Part shown: positions 1-8,220 of the stretch, piece after piece | How the letters are laid out: every line of letters begins with the position of its first letter | How positions within the stretch are numbered: the first letter of the stretch is position 1 | Source: a virus | Reading direction: 5' to 3' (one strand) | DNA: 23,992 nt | IMG/VR virus record: IMGVR_UViG_3300008120_000311 | Span: 1-23,992 of that record | Notes under the pieces: model-generated | Seen by the model: the letters and a program-made list of their open reading frames with translations, nothing else | Databases searched by the model: none | Told to the model about the DNA's origin: nothing | Position numbers and translations under genes: made by a program

Positions 1-2135
1 GCCATGTTAATCAATTCTCTTTGTGAAATCTCCCAAATTGTTTTGTACTTACTAATCAAGTGTTCAATTCTTTTAACTTTCTTAGTATAGTTTTTGTCTT
101 CAGTATCAAGGTAGTTGTTGAAGTTGATGTTTTGAATTGACCCTTCATTTAAGATGATTTCATTTTTCAAATCCTCACACCAAATACCCATCTTTTCAAA
201 GTCGTTAATTAAGTATTTGTTTACAATCATGATTTCACCACCAACAACTCGTCTGTTAAAGATTGCTGAGTGAGCTGGTTCTGTCATTTCATATGAACCT
301 GTAATTTTCGCCGAAGACGCCACAGGCATCTGAGCCGTAAATAATGAGTTACATACTCCATGGTTAGATACTTCTAATTTAAGACTATCCCAATCCCATA
401 AACCACCTAATCCTTCATAATCCAATCCCCACATATCAAATTGGAATATACCTTTTGACATTGGTGAACCTTCAAAGTGAGCGTAAGGTTTGTATTCACC
501 TGACTTACACAACTCCATACTTTCAGTGATAGCTGCGAAGTAGATTGTTTCAAAAATCATTTTATTTAATTTCTTAGCTTCTTCTGATGTAAAGATGTAA
601 TCCATCAAATAGAATACGTCAGCCAATCCTTGAGTACCAATTGCAATTGCCCTTTGGTCCAATCCACCTTTTCTACCCTTTTCAGTTGAGTAACTGTTAA
701 TGTCAATAACTTTGTTAAGAGCTCTAACAACTTTTCTCACCTCATTATAAAGTAAGTCGAAATTAAACTCACCTTTATTAATAAAGTTTTTCAATACCAT
801 TGAAGATAATGTACAGATTGCTGTAGTCTTCTCATCGGTGTATTGGTAAATCTCATTACAAAGGTTTGATTGTTTAATCACACCTATATTCTGATGGTTA
901 GTTTTCTTGTTAGCATTGTCTTTAGAACATAAGTAAGGAACACCAGTTTCAACTTGTGATTCGATAATCTTAGTCCAAACGTCTTGAGCTTTAACTTTTT
1001 TACCAAGACCTAACTCAACCGCTTTGTTGTAATTTGTTTCGTACTCATCACCATAACATTCTTGAAGTGGTTTAATACCCGCTTTGATAATGTCGTTAGG
1101 ACAGAACAAATACCAATCACTACTTTCTCTTACCGCTCTCATGAAGTTATCAGGAATCCAAAGAGCCGTGAACAAATCTCTTGCTCTCAATTCTTCAGCA
1201 CCTGTATTCTTTTTGATATCCAATAGGTCCATAACATCTTTGTGCCATGGTTCAATGTAGATAGCCGCACTACCAGGTCGTCTTCCTTGTTGGTTAAAGA
1301 ATCTTAATGACTCATTAACAATTTTCAAATACTTTAACAATCCACCCGCAAATCCACCTGACGAATTGATACGACTTTCTTTACTTCTGATATTAGACAT
1401 TGCTAATCCAATACCTGCCGCGTCTGAAGAATATGTTGATATATCATTCAAGGTATGTAATAAACCATTACGTGAATCATCATTGTTGTAGTGTAATACA
1501 CAAGACGCCAACTGAGGAACTTTGGTTCCTGAATTGATAATGATTGGTGTAGCTGGTGAAATGAGTTGATTAGACAATGAGTGGTAATACTCAACCGCTT
1601 GTTCAAATGATTTTGTAACCCACAACGCAACTCTCATATACATGTGTTGTGGTCTTTCAATTACTTTACCTTGAGGTGTCTTCAACAAGTACATCTCTTG
1701 TAATGAACGCCAAGCAAAGTAATCAAAGTTATAATCGTTCTCATGATTGATTACCGCATCAATTTTATCGTGACCGTACTCATTCATGATTTCAATTAAC
1801 TTGTCGTTAATCACACCTGTCGAATGTAATTCCATAATAGTCTCACAGAAACTATCATTGGTTTCTTTGTGGTAAGAAGAAATTGCAACCGACGATGCAA
1901 GTCTTGAGTAGTCGTGATGACTACCAGTGTACGCCGCAGCAATTTCATAAACCAACTTATCCAACTCTTTAGTTGTGATAAGTCCTTCAGTTGGTACTGA
2001 CGTAATAACCTTGATGAATATTTCATCAGAGTTTACGTTCAAACCTTTAGCTGCACGTTTAACTCGATTATAGATTTTTTGAGGATTGAATGATACGTCC
2101 TCACCATTTCTTTTTTTAATTTTTAATGACATCAT
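1..2135 (-). CDS. nrdA: Ribonucleoside-diphosphate reductase, large (alpha) subunit, class I; 3' end outside window
   Basis: Reduces ribonucleoside diphosphates to deoxy forms in the cytoplasm, together with NrdB encoded just upstream. I translated the minus strand from the tandem ATGATG at 2130-2135; the frame is open to position 1 (711 codons). An ATP-cone occupies about residues 3-90 (starting LKIKKRNGEDVSFNPQKI). The redox cysteine pair is Cys212 (ASCVLHY) and Cys441 (AICTLSS), and the thiyl-radical cysteine is Cys426 in SNLCNEI. The 214-residue spacing of Cys212 and Cys426 equals that of E. coli Cys225-Cys439. The sequence RPGSAAIYIEPWH and the region after it resemble eukaryotic RRM1 and the Bacteroidota type more than T4 NrdA. 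The radical-transfer Tyr-Tyr pair and C-terminal Cys pair would lie beyond the window, so at least about 80 residues are missing by position, not by mutation. The gene starts 11 nt after the nrdB stop and is probably co-transcribed with it. Confidence 0.96.
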   Translation of the reverse strand, partial: MMSLKIKKRNGEDVSFNPQKIYNRVKRAAKGLNVNSDEIFIKVITSVPTEGLITTKELDKLVYEIAAAYTGSHHDYSRLASSVAISSYHKETNDSFCETIMELHSTGVINDKLIEIMNEYGHDKIDAVINHENDYNFDYFAWRSLQEMYLLKTPQGKVIERPQHMYMRVALWVTKSFEQAVEYYHSLSNQLISPATPIIINSGTKVPQLASCVLHYNNDDSRNGLLHTLNDISTYSSDAAGIGLAMSNIRSKESRINSSGGFAGGLLKYLKIVNESLRFFNQQGRRPGSAAIYIEPWHKDVMDLLDIKKNTGAEELRARDLFTALWIPDNFMRAVRESSDWYLFCPNDIIKAGIKPLQECYGDEYETNYNKAVELGLGKKVKAQDVWTKIIESQVETGVPYLCSKDNANKKTNHQNIGVIKQSNLCNEIYQYTDEKTTAICTLSSMVLKNFINKGEFNFDLLYNEVRKVVRALNKVIDINSYSTEKGRKGGLDQRAIAIGTQGLADVFYLMDYIFTSEEAKKLNKMIFETIYFAAITESMELCKSGEYKPYAHFEGSPMSKGIFQFDMWGLDYEGLGGLWDWDSLKLEVSNHGVCNSLFTAQMPVASSAKITGSYEMTEPAHSAIFNRRVVGGEIMIVNKYLINDFEKMGIWCEDLKNEIILNEGSIQNINFNNYLDTEDKNYTKKVKRIEHLISKYKTIWEISQRELINM

Positions 2136-2146
2136 ATTGTTTTAGA

Positions 2147-3094
2147 TTAGAAATCTTCCTCGAAGGAAATTGTTTCATTTAATTTAGCTTTTTGATACTC
2201 AACTGTTCTTGACTCAAAGAAGTTACCTTTAGTCTCAACAGCAATTTGTTCCATGAATTTGAATGGTTGTTCAACATTGAATTCTTTTTTACAACCAAAT
2301 TTAACCAACAATCCATCAACAACAAACTCAAGATATTGTTTCATTAAGTTTGAGTTCATACCAATTAAAGATACAGGTAATGACTCGGTGATAAATTCTT
2401 TTTCGATTTCCAACGCCGATAATAAAATCTCTCTGATTCTTTTTTCACTTGGTTTGTTTTCAACGTGATTATTTAAAAGGTGAATTGCGAAGTCACAGTG
2501 TAAGTTTTCATCTTTAAAGATAAGAGAATTTGCATTACACAAACCTTGCATGATACCTCTTGATTTCAACCAAAAGATTGAACAGAATGAACCTGAGAAG
2601 AAGATACCTTCAACCGCCGCAAACGCAACCAATCTTTCTTGGAACGATGCCTTCTCAATCCAATCCAAAGCCCATTTAGCTTTCTTTTGAACTGCTGGTA
2701 AGTTGTCCAATGCTGTGAAACATAAATTCTTTTCTTCCTCACTTGAGATGTAAGTGTCAATAAGAAGTGAATACATCAAACTGTGGATGTTCTCCATCGC
2801 CAATTGCATACCATAGAAGAACTTCGCTTCAGGGTATTGTACTTCACGATAAAAGTTTTCAGCCAAGTTTTCATTGACAATACCGTCAGATGCCGCAAAG
2901 AATGATAGAATATTCTTAATAAAATATTGTTCATTCTCTGAGAGATTATTCCAATCTCTGATGTCGTTTGTCAAGTCAATTTCTTCTGCCGTCCAAAAAG
3001 CCGCTTGATGCATTTTGTAATACTCCCATATGTCGTTATGTTGAATTGGGAAGATAACAAACCTATTAGGGTTCTCTATTAATATTTTTTCCAT
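2147..3094 (-). CDS. nrdB: Ribonucleoside-diphosphate reductase, small (beta, R2) subunit, class Ia
   Basis: Houses the di-iron/tyrosyl radical that starts catalysis in NrdA. All expected ligands are visible: Asp70 ([10 protein letters not shown]), Glu101 and His104 (MENIHSLMY), Glu162 (AVEGIFFSG), Glu196 and His199 (KDENLHCDF). The radical tyrosine is Tyr108, so this is a classical Tyr-radical enzyme and not a Phe-type (class Ic) one. At 315 aa it is shorter than T4 NrdB (about 388) and close to eukaryotic and Bacteroidota R2 cores. Long stretches ([27 protein letters not shown]) match human RRM2 as I remember it. The C-terminal tail ends FEEDF, like the acidic Phe-terminated peptide that docks R2 onto R1. 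The gap to the helicase gene is 19 nt and A-rich; no Shine-Dalgarno is seen. Confidence 0.97.
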   Translation of the reverse strand: MEKILIENPNRFVIFPIQHNDIWEYYKMHQAAFWTAEEIDLTNDIRDWNNLSENEQYFIKNILSFFAASDGIVNENLAENFYREVQYPEAKFFYGMQLAMENIHSLMYSLLIDTYISSEEEKNLCFTALDNLPAVQKKAKWALDWIEKASFQERLVAFAAVEGIFFSGSFCSIFWLKSRGIMQGLCNANSLIFKDENLHCDFAIHLLNNHVENKPSEKRIREILLSALEIEKEFITESLPVSLIGMNSNLMKQYLEFVVDGLLVKFGCKKEFNVEQPFKFMEQIAVETKGNFFESRTVEYQKAKLNETISFEEDF

Positions 3095-3113
3095 AATTTT
3101 AAATTGTGTTTTT

Positions 3114-4496
3114 TTACGATTGTTGTTGTTGTTGCTCTCTTTGTTTTTTCTTTTCTAGCAATTCCTTAACTCTGTCTCTTTTTCTTTCTTCTTGTTGTTC
3201 TTCAAAACCTAAGAATGTTACAGACGAATCAGTATCTATTTCCAGTAATTCGTTGTTAAACTTACAGTTTTCAAATACAACTCCATCTTTACCAATACGT
3301 GATTTGGTGATGGCAATGGTTGCCAAGTTCATTTCTTTTTGTTGTAAAGTCTTAGCCACGGAAATGATAACGTGTCCAACTTGTGCTTTCTTAATAGAAC
3401 CACCCATCTGGTCGGTGGTAACAACCTCAGAAGATATAGAGCTTCTGTTACCCTGTGTTGCTGTCCATCCAACTAATGATAGTTCGTGACACATCGCCTC
3501 AAAACCTCTCATCACTGAACCCTCAGCTTTCCATTCATCTTTACTCGAACTTTCAGGAACCACACAATCAATATAGTCTAAAAGAACCAAGTCAATCTTT
3601 GTACCATCAGCAATCATTTTTCTGATTTGGTTTTTGATTTGATTCATGGACATAGAATCCGATGGAAGTTTTTTCAAAATTAACTCGTTCTTCATCGTTT
3701 CTTTAATTTCTGTGATTTTAGCCATGACCTCATCTTTGTGTTTTACCAAGTTGTCAGGTTCAATACCAGTCCAAAGTGTGAAGTGTTTACGTTGTACAAT
3801 CTTTGGGTTATCCTCAAAGAATATTTGAAGGACGTTATAACCAAGATTAAACGCAGTATTCGCAATCTTTGTAAGGATGGTAGTTTTACCGACACCTGTA
3901 GGTGCTAAGATAACACCAATTTCTCCTTTTGCCAAACCACCTTTAAGTAGTCGGTCAATTCCTGGTATTCCCATTGCAATTGGATGACGGAAGTCTTCAT
4001 CAAGAACTGTGTCAAGATTAGAGAAGATATCAGTTGTACCTGTATCTCTTTCCCCAACCTGAAGAGCTTCACGGACCAAACCTTCAACCTTATCATAAGA
4101 TTCAAAGTCACCTTCCGTAATGATTTTTTGGGCTTTGTCCATCGCCTTCTGAAGTTCTTGTTGTTTACAGAACTTCAACGCTTTCTCTTGAACGAACTGA
4201 GTCCCTTCAAATGGTGCGTCTTTTACTTGTTTGATAGTGTCAAGGACAATTTTTGCAACTAACTCTTGTGAAATCTCAGATTTAACAATCTGTTCGAGTG
4301 TGTCAAAATTTGGCGTTGATTGGTACTTTACGTGATACTCCTTAATCATTTGCAAGATAATCTTGAAGTATTTGTTGTCAAAATATGAACTCTCGATTAC
4401 GTCCATAATCGACGCCGAAAATTCTTTATCGACGACAATTTGGTTTAAAAGCTGTATTTGAAATGTGTTTCCTAAGTAATCAAAATTCTTGTTCAT
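3114..4496 (-). CDS. 41: Replicative DNA helicase, T4 gp41 / DnaB family
   Basis: Hexameric 5'-3' helicase that unwinds DNA at the phage replication fork. The 460-aa protein has the two-part DnaB layout: a helical N-terminal domain (about 1-150) and a RecA-type motor domain (about 165-430). The Walker A is APTGVGKTT (198-206). The catalytic Glu is Glu228 in FFEDN. The Walker B is LVLLDYID (303-310), the sensor Gln is Gln348 in TATQGN, and a candidate arginine finger lies in TKSRIGKDG (398-406). The C-terminus (about 432-460) is a charged helix ending in a run of five glutamines. No primase gene or gp59-like loader is in this window. The start at 4496 follows an A-rich leader without a Shine-Dalgarno sequence. 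Confidence 0.95.
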   Translation of the reverse strand: MNKNFDYLGNTFQIQLLNQIVVDKEFSASIMDVIESSYFDNKYFKIILQMIKEYHVKYQSTPNFDTLEQIVKSEISQELVAKIVLDTIKQVKDAPFEGTQFVQEKALKFCKQQELQKAMDKAQKIITEGDFESYDKVEGLVREALQVGERDTGTTDIFSNLDTVLDEDFRHPIAMGIPGIDRLLKGGLAKGEIGVILAPTGVGKTTILTKIANTAFNLGYNVLQIFFEDNPKIVQRKHFTLWTGIEPDNLVKHKDEVMAKITEIKETMKNELILKKLPSDSMSMNQIKNQIRKMIADGTKIDLVLLDYIDCVVPESSSKDEWKAEGSVMRGFEAMCHELSLVGWTATQGNRSSISSEVVTTDQMGGSIKKAQVGHVIISVAKTLQQKEMNLATIAITKSRIGKDGVVFENCKFNNELLEIDTDSSVTFLGFEEQQEERKRDRVKELLEKKKQREQQQQQS

Positions 4497-4531
4497 ATTG
4501 TATTTTTTCGTTCGTCTGTTTTATTAAATAT

Positions 4532-4984
4532 TCACTTGTTTAGGTCAAAGTTCAAATAATCAAAAGATAATTTTTGACCTGAAAAAATGTCAGTTAATTC
4601 TCGGAGAACGTCTTTTAAAAATGGTCGTACATCAACCGTATAACGAACTTTTGGCGGGAACAATTTTCCATCAAAATTTCTATGACAAATTGTCTGCTCT
4701 CCAATTTTTACATAAATGTTGAACTCTTCCTTGTCATCGGTGAACGATGTGTCCATAATTGCGGGGTCTGCTAAAATAGCATCTCGGTTGTCCATCATGT
4801 AAACAACTGTCTTCATTTTAAGATTGTACTCAAGTTCTTCTTTAAGTCGTTTAACAAAATCGTATAACTCCAAAGAATTTTTTGCTTTCGGGTTATACCC
4901 TCGAACATTAAAGAATCTTTGGACAACAATGTTGTCGTTCAACGTAAGTAAGAATTCCATTTTGGTGCTGTCTTGCTCTTTCAT
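4532..4984 (-). CDS. Conserved protein of unknown function in the replication cluster (150 aa)
   Basis: I do not recognise a functional domain. The 150-aa soluble protein has no signal peptide or membrane segment. Its N-terminal part (FLLTLNDNIVVQRFFNVRGY, residues 11-30) resembles from memory a family of hypothetical proteins in marine T4-like phages that begin with a LNDNIIxQRxFN-type motif. The C-terminal third carries FPPKVRYTVDVRPFLKDVL (109-127). It starts 3 nt after the exonuclease stop, and the helicase gene follows after 35 nt, so it sits between two replication enzymes and is probably co-expressed with them. A replication accessory role, such as helicase loading, is possible from position only; it does not resemble gp59 or UvsY. 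Confidence 0.85.
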   Translation of the reverse strand: MKEQDSTKMEFLLTLNDNIVVQRFFNVRGYNPKAKNSLELYDFVKRLKEELEYNLKMKTVVYMMDNRDAILADPAIMDTSFTDDKEEFNIYVKIGEQTICHRNFDGKLFPPKVRYTVDVRPFLKDVLRELTDIFSGQKLSFDYLNFDLNK

Positions 4985-4987
4985 AAT

Positions 4988-5989
4988 TTAATTTTTGTTT
5001 GTATTTCTTTTTTCTTTTCTTGTTAATTTCATAAAGGGTTTGAGGAAATTGACCCAAGCCTCATTGTCTTTGGGTAGATACTTAAATAGACCGTCCTCCA
5101 TCATCATCCTCATCAGATTCTTATAACCCCTGTCCGTTGGGTCTATCGTATCGTTCAAAATTTGTTCAACTAATTCTTTTCCATTCTCAGTAATTAAAGG
5201 GTTTGTAAGGTCGACTATCTTTTTGTTTGTTCTATAAAACTCTTCTCCAAATATAGTTGATTTTGTTTTGCCTGTCAAAAGATTTGTCAATGTTTTTGAA
5301 GGTTTGTCTTGCGGGATATTTCGTGCATAATCCAAGATTTCTTCGATAGTGCATGGTTTCTCCTGCAATTGAGGAAATAACTTAACTAAAGTTTTTTCAC
5401 CAAGTCCCTGAATACCATCAATGTTATCCGATTTGTCTCCCGTAAATACTTTTGTAACCAATACATTATAGTGTGGAATGTCCACCTTGTTAATGGATAT
5501 CATATCTCCGTTTTTAAAGTATTGTTTTGTGATTGGGGAGTAGATGGTCACATTCTCAGAGATAAGTTGTGTGAGGTCTTTATCCGCAGAAAAAATAATA
5601 ATCTGTTCGTCTTTGGATATCTTACAATAGTGAGCGATGAGGTCATCGGCCTCGTTGTCCTCAACTTCAATTTGTCTTACAAAAATTTCTTCAAGGTATT
5701 GTTTGACACGAGACCTTTGGTACAAATACGATTCGTATTTATACTCATTCATACTCTCTCGTCTGTTCTCTTTGTATTGGGGGTATATAGACTTTCGGAT
5801 AGATGAATTTGATTCACCATCCCAAAACACAACAACTTTATCATGGTTGTGTTCTTCAAGGAATTTACGGAGTATATTCACAAAGTGGTATACTCCGCCC
5901 ACGTGGTCTCCGTTGTTGAAAACATCTTTGGCTCCGTGGAATCCTATCTTAAATAAATTATTACCGTCTACTAATAGTGTCTTAATCAC
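4988..5989 (-). CDS. rnh: 5'-3' exonuclease / flap nuclease, FEN family (T4 RNase H type)
   Basis: Removes RNA primers and 5' flaps during lagging-strand synthesis. The 333-aa protein shows the metal-binding acidic residues of the FEN/T4 RNase H family in order: Asp8 (LLVDGNN), Asp57 (VVFWDGE), a cluster Glu110/Asp111/Glu113/Asp115/Asp116 (EVEDNEADD), Asp136/Asp138 (SADKD) and Asp185/Asp188 (TGDKSDN). A helix-hairpin-helix stretch, IDGIQGLGEKTLVKL (190-204), follows, and a YKENRR segment (72-77) lies in the helical arch region. T4 RNase H is about 305 aa. The start must be GTG at 5987-5989: an in-frame TAA lies four codons upstream and the next in-frame ATG would remove Asp8 and Asp57. It sits 29 nt after uvsX. 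The basic tail (KLTRKEKRNTNKN) is unassigned. Confidence 0.93.
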   Translation of the reverse strand: MIKTLLVDGNNLFKIGFHGAKDVFNNGDHVGGVYHFVNILRKFLEEHNHDKVVVFWDGESNSSIRKSIYPQYKENRRESMNEYKYESYLYQRSRVKQYLEEIFVRQIEVEDNEADDLIAHYCKISKDEQIIIFSADKDLTQLISENVTIYSPITKQYFKNGDMISINKVDIPHYNVLVTKVFTGDKSDNIDGIQGLGEKTLVKLFPQLQEKPCTIEEILDYARNIPQDKPSKTLTNLLTGKTKSTIFGEEFYRTNKKIVDLTNPLITENGKELVEQILNDTIDPTDRGYKNLMRMMMEDGLFKYLPKDNEAWVNFLKPFMKLTRKEKRNTNKN

Positions 5990-6018
5990 ATCTGTGATTT
6001 AAAGGGTGAAACAATATA

Positions 6019-7020
6019 TTAATCCTCTTTTTCTTCTTTTAAATCAAAGTCACCATCGACTCCGATAATTTCTTTCCAATAGTCAGCATACTCTTTCTTG
6101 TATGATTCAATTGACGCCTTCTCTTCAGATGCTTCTTTACCTGCCAAGAACCCGTGTGGTGTTACGATAATCTTACCATCTTCATATCCTAATCCATTGA
6201 TGTGGTTTTTCATTACGGATACTTTTGTTCTGATAGCAAATTTAACACTTCTTTTGTCTTTTGTTGCAGTAATCTTATTAGTTCCCGCACCTTTTTGGTT
6301 ACCGAATAAGAATACCAAAGATGAGTTCAACCAAATAGCTTCTCCACCTTTTGCTTTAATCTTTGGTTGACCGAATGGATTGTCAGGTAATTCAACCCAA
6401 GGTTGGTTTACAATAACCAATGTGTTTTCGTATTTTGAATCAGATTTACGTGAACCTGAAATACGTTGGTTGATACCCATACCAATCTTATCTGCCAATA
6501 CAGATGCGTTGTGTTGTTTACCACCTTTACCATCAAAAGTCATCTTACAAGGAACTGAACCAACTGAATCCCACAAGAACAATAAACTGTAATCCAATTC
6601 ACCTTTATCTTGAGCATCTAACAAACTATTAATGTAGTCTGTGATTTGTTCGATGTAATCAAAGTCATTGTTGAAGATGTAAAAACCATCCCAATCAATT
6701 TCACCTGTCTCCTCATCAACTACTTCCTCACATTCAAATCCCATAAGTTTTGCATGTTCAAAAGACCATTTTTGTTCTGTGATAATAAACACAGGTAGAA
6801 TACCTTTTTTCTGAGCGTCAACTGCAGTTTTAACCAAAGCAGTCGTTTTACCTGTATCCGAGTGACCCAAGAACATATTCAAATGACCAATCGCAGGACC
6901 TGGTAATCCAACCGCATCCAAGAAATCAGGACCTAAGTCGAAAAATCTTTGTGGTTTGTACTTAGCCGATGTAGAGAATTTCTTCTTTACCGCACTAAAA
7001 TCGTTTTTCTTAATTGCCAT
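6019..7020 (-). CDS. uvsX: RecA-type recombinase, UvsX family
   Basis: ATP-dependent strand-exchange protein that forms filaments on ssDNA and drives recombination-dependent replication and repair. In the 333-aa protein the Walker A is GHSDTGKTT (52-60), the catalytic glutamate is probably Glu82 in ITEQKWSF, and the Walker B is LLFLWDSVGS (146-155). The conserved LVIVNQPWVELPDNPFGQPK and KAKGGEAIWLNSS segments follow, matching the region with the DNA-binding loops. The acidic C-terminal tail (ending LKEEKED) resembles regulatory tails of RecA-like proteins. Its first 11 bases overlap the end of the upstream 75-aa gene, which suggests coupled translation. The uvsX-exonuclease-helicase order places it in the replication/recombination operon. 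Confidence 0.95.
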   Translation of the reverse strand: MAIKKNDFSAVKKKFSTSAKYKPQRFFDLGPDFLDAVGLPGPAIGHLNMFLGHSDTGKTTALVKTAVDAQKKGILPVFIITEQKWSFEHAKLMGFECEEVVDEETGEIDWDGFYIFNNDFDYIEQITDYINSLLDAQDKGELDYSLLFLWDSVGSVPCKMTFDGKGGKQHNASVLADKIGMGINQRISGSRKSDSKYENTLVIVNQPWVELPDNPFGQPKIKAKGGEAIWLNSSLVFLFGNQKGAGTNKITATKDKRSVKFAIRTKVSVMKNHINGLGYEDGKIIVTPHGFLAGKEASEEKASIESYKKEYADYWKEIIGVDGDFDLKEEKED

Positions 7021-7237
7021 AATGTTTTGCGTAAAATTCTTTTATGGTTACAAGTTTATCTGACGCGTTTGCAAGTTTCTCGACGAAATTATCCATCTCT
7101 TCCAAATGTTGTGGGTGTTCACCAATCCCTACAGCATTTTCCATATAAACCATTAATGTTGCCTCAGCCTCAGCAACTTCACTCTCGTATTTCAATACAA
7201 GAGATTCAAACATTCTTTTTCCAATTCTATTTTGCAT
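7010..7237 (-). CDS. Small conserved protein of unknown function upstream of uvsX (75 aa)
   Basis: The 75-aa acidic, mostly helical protein contains MENAVGIGEHPQHLEEMDNF (residues 31-50). From memory, small proteins with a NPVGIGEHPD-type core flanked by helices occur near replication genes in cyanophages and other marine T4-like phages; their function is unknown. No membrane segment or known domain is visible. Its 3' end overlaps uvsX by 11 nt, and the gene is the first after the gp32 terminator, so it leads the replication operon. A recombination accessory role is guilt by association; it does not look like UvsY, which is larger. Confidence 0.85.
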   Translation of the reverse strand: MQNRIGKRMFESLVLKYESEVAEAEATLMVYMENAVGIGEHPQHLEEMDNFVEKLANASDKLVTIKEFYAKHYGN

Positions 7238-7260
7238 TTGTTGTTTTTTTCTTGATTAAA

Positions 7261-7300
7261 TAAAAAAGCATGGACACTGTGTTAATATAAGTGTCCATGC
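7261..7300 (-). terminator. Rho-independent terminator after the gp32-like gene
   Basis: On the minus strand an 11-bp perfect stem, GCATGGACACT (7290-7300) with its complement (7268-7278), encloses an 11-nt loop and is followed by TTTTTTA (7261-7267). It begins 9 nt past the gp32 stop codon. I see no obvious new promoter between it and the 75-aa gene, so it may act as a partial terminator that makes gp32 transcripts more abundant than those of the downstream uvsX operon. Confidence 0.92.
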
Positions 7301-7309
7301 TCTGTTAAA

Positions 7310-8158
7310 TTAAAACGGTAATTCTGTGTCAATCTCGTCGTTAGCCTGTGGGTCAACAGACGGTGTAGATTTACCACCACCAATAGATGTTGTTGATTCG
7401 ATGTCGTTTGCGTAAACGTATCCACCTTTTTCAGAATCCCACTTCGGAGTTTCCCCACGAGCAATTGCCTCAAGGTAATCAACAGGTTTTTTGGAGTATA
7501 CGTCCATCCAAGTTAACTCATCACTAATCCAAGCGTCAGCCTGAGCTTTGTCTTCATGAACAGGAGCTGGGTCATCGTACATGATTGTAGAGATACTTGT
7601 GTACTCTTTACCCGCAGGTGTTTTAGATTTAGTCAATTCGATAACAAGGTCACGTCCTTTTTCAGGGTCAGTGATATCACCTTTGTTTCTCCAAATCGGA
7701 ATGATTTTATCCAAGATACCATCATTCTTATAGTTGTGTTTAAATCTCCAAAATTTAACACCATCAGCCTCGTTATCACGGTCGATAACTTTAACGATGT
7801 AAAACTTACGAGACTTGTATTGTTTTGCCAATTCTTTGTCTGATTCTTTACCCGTAGACATCAACTCTTCGTAAACCTCATTCAAAGGTGAACGCTCGTT
7901 GTCATTTTTTCCTGGGTCATAGAATTTGTTCCACTGACCACCAACTTGAATTTCGTGGTACCATGCTTCTTTGAATGGTGAAGAACCATCGTGTGTTGGG
8001 AGGATACGTACTCTACGTTGTCCTGATTTCTCTTTGTCAGAGAGGATACAAGCGAAATACTTTTTCATTCTTTCGTCTTGCGACATTTTACTTTGGGCCC
8101 CGCCCCCTTGTTGTGCTTTTTCGTACTGTGCCAATACGGCGTCTAATGAACTCATCAT
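7310..8158 (-). CDS. 32: Single-stranded DNA-binding protein, T4 gp32-like
   Basis: Coats ssDNA at forks and recombination intermediates and works with UvsX, the helicase and the polymerase. The 282-aa protein has the gp32 layout: a short N-terminal cooperativity segment (1-25), an OB-fold core that begins with RRVRILPTHDGSSPFKEAWY (48-67) and runs to about residue 225, and an acidic flexible tail. T4 gp32 is 301 aa. Two differences stand out. The His/Cys zinc cluster of T4 gp32 is absent: the only cysteine is Cys37, and the matching region reads YDPGKNDNERSPLNEVY. The last residues are DEIDTELPF, like the tip of bacterial SSB rather than the LLNDL-type end of T4. Start is ATGATG (8153-8158). 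It is a one-gene transcription unit between the promoter at 8189-8220 and the terminator at 7261-7300. Confidence 0.9.
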   Translation of the reverse strand: MMSSLDAVLAQYEKAQQGGGAQSKMSQDERMKKYFACILSDKEKSGQRRVRILPTHDGSSPFKEAWYHEIQVGGQWNKFYDPGKNDNERSPLNEVYEELMSTGKESDKELAKQYKSRKFYIVKVIDRDNEADGVKFWRFKHNYKNDGILDKIIPIWRNKGDITDPEKGRDLVIELTKSKTPAGKEYTSISTIMYDDPAPVHEDKAQADAWISDELTWMDVYSKKPVDYLEAIARGETPKWDSEKGGYVYANDIESTTSIGGGKSTPSVDPQANDEIDTELPF

Positions 8159-8188
8159 GTTTTATATATTTAAGTTTAATTTGTTCTA

Positions 8189-8220
8189 CAAATATAGTCT
8201 AGTTTTACCAGTTTGTCAAA
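8189..8220 (-). promoter_or_regulatory. Bacteroidota-type promoter for the gp32-like gene
   Basis: On the minus strand TTTG (8217-8220) is separated by exactly 20 nt from TATATTTG (8189-8196), fitting the Bacteroidota primary-sigma consensus TTTG-N19-21-TAnnTTTG. The same bases also contain TTGACA (8214-8219), 17 nt, then TATATT, close to a sigma70 consensus. About 30 nt remain to the ATG; this leader is nearly all A/T (one G, three C) with no Shine-Dalgarno. In T4, gp32 represses its own translation by binding an A/U-rich leader, so this leader could serve a similar purpose. Confidence 0.85.

Noticed and set aside
1-2135. nrdA as a broken or frameshifted gene
   Set aside because: The three catalytic cysteines are in one open frame with correct spacing from 2135 to the window edge; the missing C-terminus is due to the edge only.
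3114-3150. CAA repeat at the 3' end of the helicase gene as a microsatellite or phase-variable tract
   Set aside because: It is only five glutamine codons at the extreme C-terminus, in triplet units that cannot shift the frame; most likely a harmless tail.
3106-3489. Plus-strand ORF of 127 aa and other plus-strand ORFs such as 5637-6002, 6949-7263 and 10 shorter ones
   Set aside because: They lie opposite strongly supported minus-strand genes, have Cys/Phe/Ser-rich compositions typical of antisense frames, and show no known motif.
7010-7237. The 75-aa gene as UvsY
   Set aside because: UvsY is about 137 aa with different sequence features; only the position near uvsX agrees.
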